IMG/VR virus record: IMGVR_UViG_3300042466_001662
Location: 1 to 20,538 of that record
Source: a virus
DNA: 20,538 nt
Strand: one strand, 5' to 3'
Program-made: the position numbers and the translations under genes
Part shown: in pieces, positions 13,880-20,055 of the stretch
How the letters are laid out: each line of letters starts with the position of its first letter
How positions within the stretch are numbered: position 1 is the stretch's first letter
Notes under the pieces: model-generated
Told to the model about the DNA's origin: nothing
Seen by the model: only the letters and a program-made list of their open reading frames with translations
Database searches by the model: none

Positions 13880-14176
13880 ATGCAACTATCGTTTTTACCA
13901 GACGACCATGATGTTTCCATTACAGTGCCGTGCATTGTAATGCTCCATTACCCAGATGGGCAGGGCGTATATCACGGTCCATTCAAAAATGTTCTTGAAG
14001 CACGAAAATGGATTGACGACCGTCACGACAATACGAGTCGCTATATGTCTTTATCAATAATTTACCTTCGTCGTACTGACCTGCAAATGGAAACGAATGA
14101 TTACTACGCTCCCCCAAGTTGCTTCAGCGAAGAAGGCTACTTAAATCTATATCTCAGAAATGAAACGGAAAAATAA
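13880..14176 (+). CDS. unknown 98-aa protein
   Basis: This protein is not recognised. The ATG at 13880 follows AGAAAG, 19 nt after the previous stop. The pattern is alpha/beta: VPCIVMLHYPDGQGVYHGPF, a helix VLEARKWIDDRH, then a strand SLSIIYLRR and an aromatic, acidic tail. The order strand, 'G.F.....A..W', strand resembles many small phage proteins in which a helix packs on a short sheet, without a known activity. It is co-directional with its neighbours in the small-gene run. Confidence 0.72.
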   Translation: MQLSFLPDDHDVSITVPCIVMLHYPDGQGVYHGPFKNVLEARKWIDDRHDNTSRYMSLSIIYLRRTDLQMETNDYYAPPSCFSEEGYLNLYLRNETEK

Positions 14177-14178
14177 AA

Positions 14179-14361
14179 ATGGAAATGCCAGACCTACCAC
14201 CAGCAGAAAAATCAGCAGAACAACGCAGAGCGTTAAAGTTTTGGGTTGACCACTGCGCACGGCTTGAAGCAATGATTGGCGAACTTCGCGCTCAACTCAC
14301 TGAAACCAAAGGCTTGCTAGAAAAACTAGAAAAGCGCATCTTTGAAGAGTTGCCTAAATAG
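14179..14361 (+). CDS. short coiled-coil protein at end of the run
   Basis: This 60-aa protein is a predicted helix for most of its length (AEQRRALKFWVDHCARLEAM, LTETKGLLEKLEKRIFEELP) with leucine heptads and one Cys. Its start at 14179 is 2 nt after the previous stop. An in-frame ATG two codons later is equally possible. It ends 2 nt from the stop of the convergent holin-like gene, and no terminator hairpin is visible between them, so read-through into opposing genes is likely. The function is unknown. Confidence 0.68.
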   Translation: MEMPDLPPAEKSAEQRRALKFWVDHCARLEAMIGELRAQLTETKGLLEKLEKRIFEELPK

Positions 14362-14363
14362 AT

Positions 14364-14603
14364 TTATTCTGCTTTTCTGTCTACCTTGTTGAAGACAGCA
14401 TGAATCTCACTAGAGTCTAATTTGCCGTCATCAAGATAAGCCCTTGACAGACCTTCAACTACGGTGGCAACACCAGCGATACCTGCCATAAAGCATGCTT
14501 TCCATAGTGGAACGCCAGCAACAGCACCTGCACCGATAACACCAAGACCTGATGCTGCAAATACGGCAAGGATACGGGTAAGTATGTTAATTAATGACTT
14601 CAT
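14364..14603 (-). CDS. holin-like small membrane protein
   Basis: This 79-aa protein has two closely spaced hydrophobic, Gly/Ala-rich segments (ILTRILAVFAASGLGVIGAG and VPLWKACFMAGIAGVATVV), separated by a short turn. A charged C-terminus follows (YLDDGKLDSSEIHAVFNKVD). This pattern is typical of small phage membrane proteins annotated as holins in actinophages. Holins open the cell membrane for lysis. No endolysin gene is visible nearby, so the role is inferred from topology and from memory of similar proteins. The ATG at 14603 was chosen over TTG 14606 because a perfect TATAAT lies 6 nt upstream, giving a leaderless start. Confidence 0.75.
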   Translation of the reverse strand: MKSLINILTRILAVFAASGLGVIGAGAVAGVPLWKACFMAGIAGVATVVEGLSRAYLDDGKLDSSEIHAVFNKVDRKAE

Positions 14604-14609
14604 CAATTA

Positions 14610-14615
14610 ATTATA
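14610..14615 (-). promoter_or_regulatory. -10 box of the holin-like gene
   Basis: The minus strand shows a perfect TATAAT followed by six bases and then the ATG at 14603. No -35 hexamer is evident at 16-18 nt. It would give a leaderless transcript starting inside the nuclease operon's end. Confidence 0.5.
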
Positions 14616-14627
14616 CTTTATGGACTG

Positions 14628-15041
14628 CTACTTTGAGTCCTTCTTGAACTCTGTCCATGTCTTGTCGCCAACGCCGAAGTATTCACGAGCATAGCCAGAC
14701 TGAATAATGTCCTTGTTCAGACAGGCAGTAGTTGGGTCTTCAATATCATCCGAAGAAAAAATTCGTGCCAGAATACGCCCATACTTATCGTTCTTGTCAG
14801 GAATCGTATTAACAAAAACCCACTTGTGGTTTGTAAGCCAATCCTGTGTGTACGCCTTTGCTTTCATGCCCATTTCTTTTTCAGCAAGGTCTTTAGTGCG
14901 TGACTCTGGCGTATTCACACCGTAAAGACGAACACGAATCTTGTGATGGATATTGAACCCAAGGTCAATCATCAACTCAATAGTGTCGCCATCAATCACT
15001 TTCAACAGTGTTGCTCCATACCAAAAACGCTCGTTAGTCAT
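14628..15041 (-). CDS. thermonuclease-like (SNase) nuclease
   Basis: This 137-aa protein is a staphylococcal-nuclease-type OB fold. VIDGDTIEL (residues 15-23) carries the calcium-site Asp17/Asp19. VRLYGVNTPE gives Arg38 and Glu46, the counterparts of SNase Arg35 and Glu43, and KYGRILARI gives Arg89 for Arg87. SNase Asp40 is replaced by Asn43, a change seen in other family members as far as I recall. LNKDIIQSGYAREYFG is the usual C-terminal helix. There is no secretion signal, so it acts inside the host or is released at lysis. It cuts DNA or RNA with Ca2+, perhaps to degrade host DNA. The start at 15041 follows GAGGAAAT and lies 7 nt after the preceding gene. Confidence 0.9.
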   Translation of the reverse strand: MTNERFWYGATLLKVIDGDTIELMIDLGFNIHHKIRVRLYGVNTPESRTKDLAEKEMGMKAKAYTQDWLTNHKWVFVNTIPDKNDKYGRILARIFSSDDIEDPTTACLNKDIIQSGYAREYFGVGDKTWTEFKKDSK

Positions 15042-15048
15042 TATTTCC

Positions 15049-15450
15049 TCAATCTTTTGTTTTAGCGTACTTTTCTAGAAGAGCACGCCCCTTTGCAGCG
15101 AGTTTCGCTGCTTCTTCCAAATTGTCTGGCACTGGTTCACCCCATGCGGTAGCAGAAAGAGCCAAACGAGTAGGTCTACCTTTTTCATCTTTCATAGGTC
15201 CACTGGGATTAGTGAAAAACCTTGTTAAAAAAGAACCTTTACGGCGCATTTTTGCTGGGGTATCAGCAGGCCCGTCAACGCCAGGTTTCAAGTTAGAACC
15301 CTCAGTACGATTAAAGTACCTACGACCCGCTGGAGTTAAACCACCTTTTGGGTCTTTTAGAGGTTCTGATTTTTCGTTGTATTCAGCAGAATAGTCTTCA
15401 GTCTCAAACCTGACAGATTTAATGCTCCCCTGATAATCTTTCCAAAGCAT
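15049..15450 (-). CDS. DUF6321-like protein
   Basis: This 133-aa protein has a dense conserved block: GGLTPAGRRYFNRTEGSNLK, GPADTPAKMRRKGSFLTRFF, and DEKGRPTRLALSATAWGEPV. I recognise this from memory as the DUF6321 family (actinobacteria, phages and other viruses), whose function is unknown. The very basic Gly/Arg/Phe blocks suggest nucleic-acid contact. The N-terminus (residues 1-35) is acidic, and the last 25 residues form an Ala/Lys helix. It is the first gene of the unit formed with the nuclease and perhaps the holin-like gene, driven by the extended -10 promoter at 15485-15493. The ribosome site is weak. Confidence 0.85.
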   Translation of the reverse strand: MLWKDYQGSIKSVRFETEDYSAEYNEKSEPLKDPKGGLTPAGRRYFNRTEGSNLKPGVDGPADTPAKMRRKGSFLTRFFTNPSGPMKDEKGRPTRLALSATAWGEPVPDNLEEAAKLAAKGRALLEKYAKTKD

Positions 15451-15484
15451 AAAGCAGCCAATCCATAGTGGTTAGTGTGGCTAC

Positions 15485-15493
15485 ATTATACCA
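15485..15493 (-). promoter_or_regulatory. extended -10 promoter of the DUF6321-nuclease unit
   Basis: The minus strand reads TGGTATAAT, a perfect extended -10 element, 34 nt before ATG 15450. No good -35 is seen, as is usual when TGn is present. It lies in the 53-nt gap after the oxygenase gene stop. Confidence 0.68.
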
Positions 15494-15503
15494 TTCAAGG
15501 CTT

Positions 15504-16088
15504 TTAGCGGTAAGGTTCACCCTCAGCCCATGCAACAATGCACCAGCGTTCACCGCTAGTCACAGGCGTGACATGGTTAGGTAGATACGAAGCCCACAGG
15601 GTAGCAAAGCCGATATTCGTAGGAATCACATTGTCCATGTGACCAGCAGAAAGCACCACATCGCCACCCTCATACTCGTCAGGTTCCGACAACTGAAGAA
15701 CCATAGATATTTTACGGCGGGGATTATTGCTAGACCAATCCATAGAGCGACTCAAGTGGTCACCCTCTCTGAATCTTAAAATCTGGACAGTCCTGATTAT
15801 GTTCCATTCAAAACGCCAAGAATTAGAACCTTCAAAAATAGTCTGCAAACGCTCCCAAAGACCAGGGTATTTCTTTTGCGACAGCGTATATGTCATCACC
15901 GAGCGAATAGATTTATCCGATTCATTTTCGTCAACGGCGACTTCATGAATACCGTCCTCCATCAAAGCAAGAGCAATCAACTCCTCGCATTCCTCAGGAG
16001 TAAAAACAGAAACAACATTCGCCACACCATGAAGGCTCGGCGCATAAACCAATTTCCCCCTAGGGATAAAATGTCTACCCTTTGCCAT
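15504..16088 (-). CDS. prolyl-4-hydroxylase-like 2OG oxygenase, one iron ligand replaced
   Basis: This 194-aa protein has the double-stranded helix of P4H/PKHD-type 2OG-Fe(II) oxygenases. It contains a helical N-terminus (FTPEECEELIALAL), ILRFREGDHLSRSMDW, ISMVLQLSEPDEYEGGDVVL, and LPNHVTPVTSGERWCIVAW. His172 and Arg181 match the distal His and 2OG-binding Arg. The first motif should read G-x5-H-x-D, but here it is Gly109...Ser115-Met-Asp117: the codon is TCT, so the first iron-binding His is missing. His111, four residues earlier, is unlikely to substitute. The protein may therefore be inactive, bind iron differently (as halogenases do with another residue), or have another role. It overlaps the preceding gene by 14 nt, with GAGG before ATG 16088. 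Confidence 0.85.
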   Translation of the reverse strand: MAKGRHFIPRGKLVYAPSLHGVANVVSVFTPEECEELIALALMEDGIHEVAVDENESDKSIRSVMTYTLSQKKYPGLWERLQTIFEGSNSWRFEWNIIRTVQILRFREGDHLSRSMDWSSNNPRRKISMVLQLSEPDEYEGGDVVLSAGHMDNVIPTNIGFATLWASYLPNHVTPVTSGERWCIVAWAEGEPYR

Positions 16089-16317
16089 TTGTCCTCATCT
16101 TTGAATAACATTGATGCATTGCCAGAACTGGCTCCTCATGCTGGTCGCTAGAAATAAAAGACTCACCAGACCACACACGGCACTGCCAAGTTGCATCTTT
16201 ATAAGTCAAAGAAAAACTGCAATCCTTCAAAGCAAACCATTTCGTATACTGAGTCAATTCATCTGAATGAGAAATGCTTTCGCCAGAGATTGGGTCATGT
16301 CCATACAAAACTGGCAT
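16075..16317 (-). CDS. small unknown protein upstream of the P4H-like gene
   Basis: This 80-aa protein is not recognised. It is Ser/His/Trp-rich and beta-like (SFSLTYKDATWQCRVWSGES), with three Cys and no membrane segment. ATG 16317 was chosen over TTG 16326, with GAAAG about 10 nt upstream. Its end overlaps the oxygenase start by 14 nt, so the two are probably translated together and may act together. A -10-like TATAAC lies at 16343-16348 in the short gap behind the methyltransferase. Confidence 0.7.
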   Translation of the reverse strand: MPVLYGHDPISGESISHSDELTQYTKWFALKDCSFSLTYKDATWQCRVWSGESFISSDQHEEPVLAMHQCYSKMRTNGKG

Positions 16318-16352
16318 ATTAGGCAACTTTCTTTATCTTCGTTATAGACATA

Positions 16353-17504
16353 CTAGAACAAAGTTGGTTCAGGAGAAGGAGTCTCAGCAATACGCTTGCG
16401 AGCAATATCTGCATACTCAGAATTCAACTCACAACCAAACGAATCGCGCCCCAAAGACTTAGCAACAGCCAAAGTAGTACCAGCCCCAGCAAAAGGGTCA
16501 AGAACGGTACAAGGGATAACTTCACCCTCACAATCACAACCAGCAGCCCAACCGACCGTAATAGTAGGAACAACATGCTTCAAAGTGGAACCCTTTTCAA
16601 TTCCAGTCCTCTTCATTGACTGCTCTTTAATGTCGTACTGCCCAGCACCATTCGCACTCCACGCCTGAAGAATAGGTTCACCCTTTTCAATCAAACGCTG
16701 ATAAGGGGCTTTACACACCGAACAACAACCATATTCGCTCGTTCCCGCTTTAATACACGGCTCAACCAAAGCAACAGGAAAAGTAGCGAAATGCGCAGCC
16801 AGATAAGGCTTCGTATTTATAGTCCAAACAGAACGACGATTTTTGTGGGTACCCGTGCTTCCAGACATTGAGTTATAGGTAGTTCCACGACGAGTATCAG
16901 TACGAGCACCACGGTTATCCCCAGCATAAATTGCTGGCTCCTTAATAGCCTCAGCATCGTAATAGTAGCGAGGCTTCTTGGCTAGAAGAAAAAGGTACTC
17001 ATGATTGGTAGTGCACCTGTCGGTGACACTAGAAGGCATCGCATTCGGCTTGTGCCAAATAATATCTTGACGCAAATACCAGCCGTCAGCCTGCAAAGCA
17101 AAAGCAACACGCCAAGGGATACCCATCAAATCTTTAGGCTTCAACCCATCAGGAGTCAACTTATGAAGCGTGCCGATAATTGTTCCAAGAGAAGTTGCCT
17201 GCTTGGATTCAGGGTCAACATTTGCTGAACCATCAGCATTGCGTCCCTTACCAGAACCAGCATAACTATCACCGAGATTAAGCCACACAGTGCCATCGTC
17301 ACGAAGCACTCTACGCACCTCACGAAAAACAGTTACCAACTCAGCAACATACTCGTCAGGAGAGTTTTCCAAACCAATCTGGTCATCTTCACCATAATCG
17401 CGCAAACCAAAATAAGGCGGAGAGGTAACAACACAATGAACCGAATTTGCTTCTAAATTCTTTAGTGTTTCGCGGCAATCGCCGATAAGTATTTCTTCAG
17501 ACAT
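16353..17504 (-). CDS. DNA methyltransferase (beta-type, SPPY motif)
   Basis: This 383-aa enzyme transfers a methyl group from S-adenosylmethionine to N4 of cytosine or N6 of adenine in DNA. The catalytic motif IV TSPPYFGLRDYG (Ser28-Tyr31) is N-terminal, and the SAM motif I DPFAGAGTT (336-344) is near the C-terminus, so the order is that of beta-class enzymes. A cysteine-rich insertion lies between them (EYGCCSVCKAPY and AGCDCEG), probably a zinc site, as in many actinophage methylases. No restriction enzyme gene lies beside it, so it likely protects phage DNA or marks it for regulation. The start ATG 17504 lies 6 nt after TATAGT (leaderless), inside a perfect inverted repeat, suggesting repression. 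Target sequence is unknown. Confidence 0.93.
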   Translation of the reverse strand: MSEEILIGDCRETLKNLEANSVHCVVTSPPYFGLRDYGEDDQIGLENSPDEYVAELVTVFREVRRVLRDDGTVWLNLGDSYAGSGKGRNADGSANVDPESKQATSLGTIIGTLHKLTPDGLKPKDLMGIPWRVAFALQADGWYLRQDIIWHKPNAMPSSVTDRCTTNHEYLFLLAKKPRYYYDAEAIKEPAIYAGDNRGARTDTRRGTTYNSMSGSTGTHKNRRSVWTINTKPYLAAHFATFPVALVEPCIKAGTSEYGCCSVCKAPYQRLIEKGEPILQAWSANGAGQYDIKEQSMKRTGIEKGSTLKHVVPTITVGWAAGCDCEGEVIPCTVLDPFAGAGTTLAVAKSLGRDSFGCELNSEYADIARKRIAETPSPEPTLF

Positions 17505-17524
17505 GTAGCAACTATATCGCTACA
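17504..17524 (-). promoter_or_regulatory. methyltransferase promoter with inverted repeat
   Basis: TGTAGC (17504-17509) and GCTACA (17519-17524) are perfect 6-bp arms 9 nt apart. The -10 box TATAGT (minus strand, 17516-17511) lies between them and ends 6 nt before the ATG. A protein bound here would block transcription, possibly the methylase itself or a host regulator. Confidence 0.55.
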
Positions 17525-17536
17525 AGAAAGTTTTTG

Positions 17537-17830
17537 CTATTTGAACCAAGCAAGTACACGCGCACGCAGACCCTTGCTCTTGATGTCATTAGCACGAATA
17601 ATCGTGTTAGTAACAACCGTCGTAGGTGCTGGTGAAACAACCGTAGTAGAAGTTGTGCTATTTGGATACACAACAGTCTTGCTAGCGGACTGAGTCTTGA
17701 TTGTTGGTTCTTTAGGAGCAGCCTTCTTTGCAGGTGCTTGCTTCTTCGCTACTGCTTTCTTGGCGGTCGCTGCTTTTTTAGCAGGAGCCTTTTTGGCGGT
17801 AGGTTTTTTTGGTTTGTCTTTGTTAGCCAT
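17537..17830 (-). CDS. histone H1-tail-like small protein
   Basis: In this 97-aa protein residues 1-45 are almost only Lys, Ala and Pro (KKAPAKKAATAKKAVAKKQ), like the tails of histone H1 and actinobacterial HupB. This part should be disordered and bind DNA or RNA by charge. Residues 50-75 are Thr/Val/Ser-rich (STTSTTVVSPAPTTVVTNT), and the end (IKSKGLRARVLAWFK) is a basic amphipathic helix that might touch membranes or protein. It ends 32 nt before the methyltransferase start. Upstream, TATAGT at 17850-17845 (minus strand) may be its -10. The -35 is unclear. Nucleoid or genome packing is possible. A virion tail role is an alternative. Confidence 0.8.
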   Translation of the reverse strand: MANKDKPKKPTAKKAPAKKAATAKKAVAKKQAPAKKAAPKEPTIKTQSASKTVVYPNSTTSTTVVSPAPTTVVTNTIIRANDIKSKGLRARVLAWFK

Positions 17831-17899
17831 AGGGGGAAACAGTACTATAAATCACTACACAATGATGTAACTTTGGGATACTTTTTCGGCTAGCCTCAC

Positions 17900-18520
17900 A
17901 TGATGGATTCATACGATACCGAGTTAGACAAAATCGCATTAGCGGTCGAAAGCGCCAAAACTGCGAAATCAATGATTGTTAAAACTGAAGGTATTGGTGA
18001 GGAACTCAACATAACCCTTATGGCGTGGAGTAATAACTCGTTGAGGGTTGTTGCGCAAATGCACACCGATGCGATGAAAGACAAAGAGGGCAGATTGGGT
18101 CGTCTTATCAAGGTTGGCTGCGTCCTACGACAGGGTTGGGATATTGACGAGTTCACCCTTTTCGCTGAAGGCTATTTAAGTAAAGATTTGAAGGCTACCG
18201 ATGGGCGAGATATGGCGCAGGTTTACGCCGAGCAAAACTCCCCAGTGGTTGAGTGCCTCTCATTCACGCATATCCAAGTAGATGATGTCATCAATGTCGC
18301 CGTCCCCTACACCCTCGCACCTCCCCGCACTGTCCATTTCCAGACCCCCCTCAAATACGAAGGGGAAGGCATTTTTCGGGAGTCTCAATATATTGAATAC
18401 CTACAAAAGTGTCTTTTTCTGGACAGGCAGGATACTCCAGATGATTTAGATGTTGAAGAGTTTCACAGTGCCCTTGCTGAGGCTCTTGTTCTTGAAGGTT
18501 TTGAAATTAACTATAAGTAG
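17900..18520 (+). CDS. unknown 206-aa protein
   Basis: This protein is not recognised. It is mixed alpha/beta: N-terminal helix (TELDKIALAVESAKTAKS), strand NITLMAWSNNSLRVVAQM, then GRLIKVGCVLRQGWDIDEFT (a possible sheet core), VDDVINVAVPYTLAPPRTVHF, and an acidic helical C-terminus. No catalytic motif is obvious, although D..D..EF segments occur. Two adjacent ATG codons (17900 and 17903) are possible. TAGCCT at 17891-17896 lies 6 nt before the second, so a leaderless start at 17903 is possible. The 70-nt gap shared with the divergent 97-aa gene holds the promoters of both. Its codons are mixed, unlike the low-T cassette that follows. Confidence 0.8.
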   Translation: MMDSYDTELDKIALAVESAKTAKSMIVKTEGIGEELNITLMAWSNNSLRVVAQMHTDAMKDKEGRLGRLIKVGCVLRQGWDIDEFTLFAEGYLSKDLKATDGRDMAQVYAEQNSPVVECLSFTHIQVDDVINVAVPYTLAPPRTVHFQTPLKYEGEGIFRESQYIEYLQKCLFLDRQDTPDDLDVEEFHSALAEALVLEGFEINYK

Positions 18521-18563
18521 TTTGCAGCGCGTAGCGCCAAGCGCAAAATTTTGATTTCGCCTC

Positions 18564-18593
18564 TAAATAGGGTCAGCAGTCCCTTGCTATTTA
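18564..18593. other. hairpin in the gap before the low-T cassette
   Basis: TAAATAG (18564-18570) pairs with CTATTTA (18587-18593) over 7 bp, with a GG/CC inner pair. It may be a weak terminator for the 206-aa gene, since no strong T run follows. The rest of 18521-18641 holds GC-rich repeats near 18529 and an AT palindrome, and no gene. Confidence 0.35.
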
Positions 18594-18601
18594 AATTTAA
18601 A
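18589..18601 (+). repeat. 13-nt AT-rich repeat, left of cassette
   Basis: ATTTAAATTTAAA differs at one base from ATTTAAATCTAAA at 19741-19753. The two copies flank the promoter and three-gene cassette 18642-19737. Confidence 0.4.
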
Positions 18602-18641
18602 CGACCCCTAGAGTCTATTAGAAATAATCCACGACCCCCAC

Positions 18642-18670
18642 TTGCATAAACTCACAACACTAGATAAAAT
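18642..18670 (+). promoter_or_regulatory. promoter of the three-gene cassette
   Basis: TTGCAT is followed after 17 nt by TAAAAT. The predicted start near 18677 leaves room for AGGAA before ATG 18699, which decides against the longer in-frame start inside the -35 box. Confidence 0.75.
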
Positions 18671-18698
18671 AACCACTCAAAGAACAGGAAAAAGCAAA

Positions 18699-19007
18699 AT
18701 GCCAAACAACAAAGGAACCATAGGAACCTTCACCCAATCAGGAATAGACAACGATGTTGTTTATGTCATCTGGCACACATCAGACCCAGCACAAAGATGG
18801 TTCGTAACAACCGATACAAAACAACGAGCAATCCTAAAATCACTCATAGACAGACGCCCACACCCTGCAAATCACGGCTATACACAAGACGCATGGACAT
18901 ACGAAATAGTCGACGAAAAAACATGGCTCAGAATGAACGCAGGAGGACTACCAATCCCACCAAAATCAATATACCGCCAACCCACAATGCTAGTAGAACA
19001 AAAATGA
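18699..19007 (+). CDS. unknown protein, first of coupled cassette
   Basis: This 102-aa protein is not recognised. It looks like a compact alpha/beta domain (VVYVIWHTSDPAQRWFVTTD, KQRAILKSLIDRRP, AWTYEIVDEKTWLRM) with many Trp, Pro and Thr and no Cys. ATG 18699 has AGGAA upstream and fits the promoter at 18642. Its stop overlaps the next start (ATGA). Codons end mostly in A or C and the plus strand has very little T, as in the two genes that follow. Confidence 0.78.
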   Translation: MPNNKGTIGTFTQSGIDNDVVYVIWHTSDPAQRWFVTTDTKQRAILKSLIDRRPHPANHGYTQDAWTYEIVDEKTWLRMNAGGLPIPPKSIYRQPTMLVEQK

Positions 19008-19213
19008 CCCAAAAATACGACTTCACATCAAGCGGCATCAAAGTCAAAGGCAACGACTCCTATCATGTCTTCAAACTAGAAGAACAAGACGAATGGGTAC
19101 TCATCCGCTACAGAGACAACACAACCTACAAAGCAGCAACCTTCATATCGCCCGACGAAGCACGAGCATTCGCACACGCCCTAGGCTTAGAACTAACAAA
19201 AGTAAAACAATGA
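19004..19213 (+). CDS. small unknown protein, second of coupled cassette
   Basis: This 69-aa protein starts at the ATG within the ATGA overlap at 19004-19007 and ends in a second ATGA overlap at 19210-19213, so translation of all three genes is coupled. It has short strands (DSYHVFKLEEQDEWVLIRYR, TYKAATFI), then a helix (SPDEARAFAHALGLELTK), a beta-beta-alpha type of small domain. No known motif is visible. The reading frame extends further upstream, but that part overlaps the first gene and is read as shadow. Confidence 0.75.
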   Translation: MTQKYDFTSSGIKVKGNDSYHVFKLEEQDEWVLIRYRDNTTYKAATFISPDEARAFAHALGLELTKVKQ

Positions 19214-19737
19214 ACAAATGGTCATACCAACTCACACTAGAAGAAGAAAAACTCTGCGCCGAAATAGGCTGGGAACGCCAAAAACCCATGCTCGGACAAC
19301 CCGAACGCAACATCAACTACTCAGAAGGCGATGTCTGGGAAACACTCCAACACATGATATGCGTCGGCAGTGAACTCGCATTCGCCAGAATGATGGGACA
19401 ACACGACTTCACCCCCCACTACAACAAATTCAAAAGCCAACTAGACCTCCCTGGCTACGGAGAAGTACGCTACGCATTCCCACAAGGCTTCCCACAAAAC
19501 GACGGCAAAGTCAACGGACTACGCATGACCACACGAGACCCCGACGACCTCAAATACGCCCTAATCATCGGCGGACTAGCAAAACGAACACGACGCACAG
19601 CAGCAAGCAACTGGCTAGGCGAACCATATGTAGCAATCGGCTGGCTATACGGACACGAAGCCAAAAAAGACGAATACAAATACAACGACAAAACATGGTA
19701 CGCACCAGTCGAAAAACTACGACCCCTGAAGCCCTAG
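19210..19737 (+). CDS. conserved phage protein, possible nuclease-like fold
   Basis: This 175-aa protein is of a type widespread in phages. It begins with a helix (LTLEEEKLCAEIGWERQK) and a helix with Gly-Ser-Glu (ICVGSELAFARMMGQ). Then come Asp-Leu-Pro-Gly-Tyr-Gly-Glu-Val-Arg, TTRDPDDLKYALIIG, and a final WLYGHEAKKDEY and proline-rich end. The order Glu, Asp, x-Val-Arg, then Asp-Asp before a strand, and Gly-His-Glu-Ala matches my memory of this unnamed family, which has been compared with PD-(D/E)XK nucleases. Activity is uncertain, as the catalytic Lys is not evident. It is coupled to the previous gene by ATGA. T content over the gene is very low, about 13 percent in 19201-19740 by hand count. 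Confidence 0.8.
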   Translation: MNKWSYQLTLEEEKLCAEIGWERQKPMLGQPERNINYSEGDVWETLQHMICVGSELAFARMMGQHDFTPHYNKFKSQLDLPGYGEVRYAFPQGFPQNDGKVNGLRMTTRDPDDLKYALIIGGLAKRTRRTAASNWLGEPYVAIGWLYGHEAKKDEYKYNDKTWYAPVEKLRPLKP

Positions 19738-19738
19738 G

Positions 19739-19771
19739 TCATTTAAATCTAAATGAACTCCATGAGAGTTC
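19739..19771. other. two adjacent hairpins between convergent genes
   Basis: TCATTTA/TAAATGA (19739-19756, loop of 4) and GAACTC/GAGTTC (19755-19771, loop of 5) touch each other. They could end transcripts of the cassette and of the 53-aa minus-strand gene, but no clean T run follows, so the terminator role is uncertain. Confidence 0.4.
19741..19753 (+). repeat. 13-nt AT-rich repeat, right of cassette
   Basis: ATTTAAATCTAAA matches 18589-18601 at 12 of 13 positions and lies just after the cassette stop. It is part of the first hairpin here. Confidence 0.4.
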
Positions 19772-19821
19772 AAAATATTTCGTGTGGTCTCCCACAGTGC
19801 ATAGTGCCGTTCTTTCAGGCG

Positions 19822-19983
19822 CTAGCCCCGCATTGATACATCTGTGTGTACGAACACATGTTCGTGTGTTGTTGCAGTGTTTGTTGAGGGGTCAGTTGCA
19901 TTATGCTTGTGAGGATAGTGGCAGATGCAGTCGCTGTAAAGTTGGTCGCATGCCCGACATCTTTCTGTAATTGCTGGTTGCAT
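19822..19983 (-). CDS. small Cys/His-rich protein, probable zinc binder
   Basis: This 53-aa frame was found by reading the minus strand. The ATG at 19983 is preceded by AAAGGAG at a spacing of about 7 nt, one of the best ribosome sites in the window. The protein has Cys9, Cys12, Cys19 and Cys21 (CRACDQLYSDCIC), then His22, His25 and His27. A Thr/Asn/His-rich tail follows. The spacing C-x2-C-x6-C-x-C-H is plausible for one zinc ion. It fills most of a stretch that otherwise lacks genes. It diverges from the 30-aa gene at 20056. The function is unknown. The strong ribosome site and Cys pattern argue against chance. Confidence 0.65.
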   Translation of the reverse strand: MQPAITERCRACDQLYSDCICHYPHKHNATDPSTNTATTHEHVFVHTDVSMRG

Positions 19984-20040
19984 TATGCTCTCCTTTAGTT
20001 TCGTTTCACTACTCGCTTGCCTTTGTCTTTAGTCTTTGAC

Positions 20041-20049
20041 TGCTAAACT
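20041..20049 (+). promoter_or_regulatory. extended -10 box before the 30-aa gene
   Basis: TGCTAAACT fits an extended -10 (TGn then TAAACT) and ends 6 nt before ATG 20056, giving a leaderless start. No convincing -35 is seen at 16-18 nt. Confidence 0.4.
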
Positions 20050-20055
20050 TTTGCA

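Noticed and set aside
16353-17504. Restriction-modification system
   Set aside because: Only a methyltransferase is present. The neighbouring genes show no restriction endonuclease or specificity subunit, so it is treated as an orphan methylase.
19695-19970. 91-codon plus-strand frame after the low-T cassette
   Set aside because: It begins inside the 175-aa gene in another frame, runs through two hairpins and has no ribosome site. The opposite strand holds a better-supported Cys/His gene.
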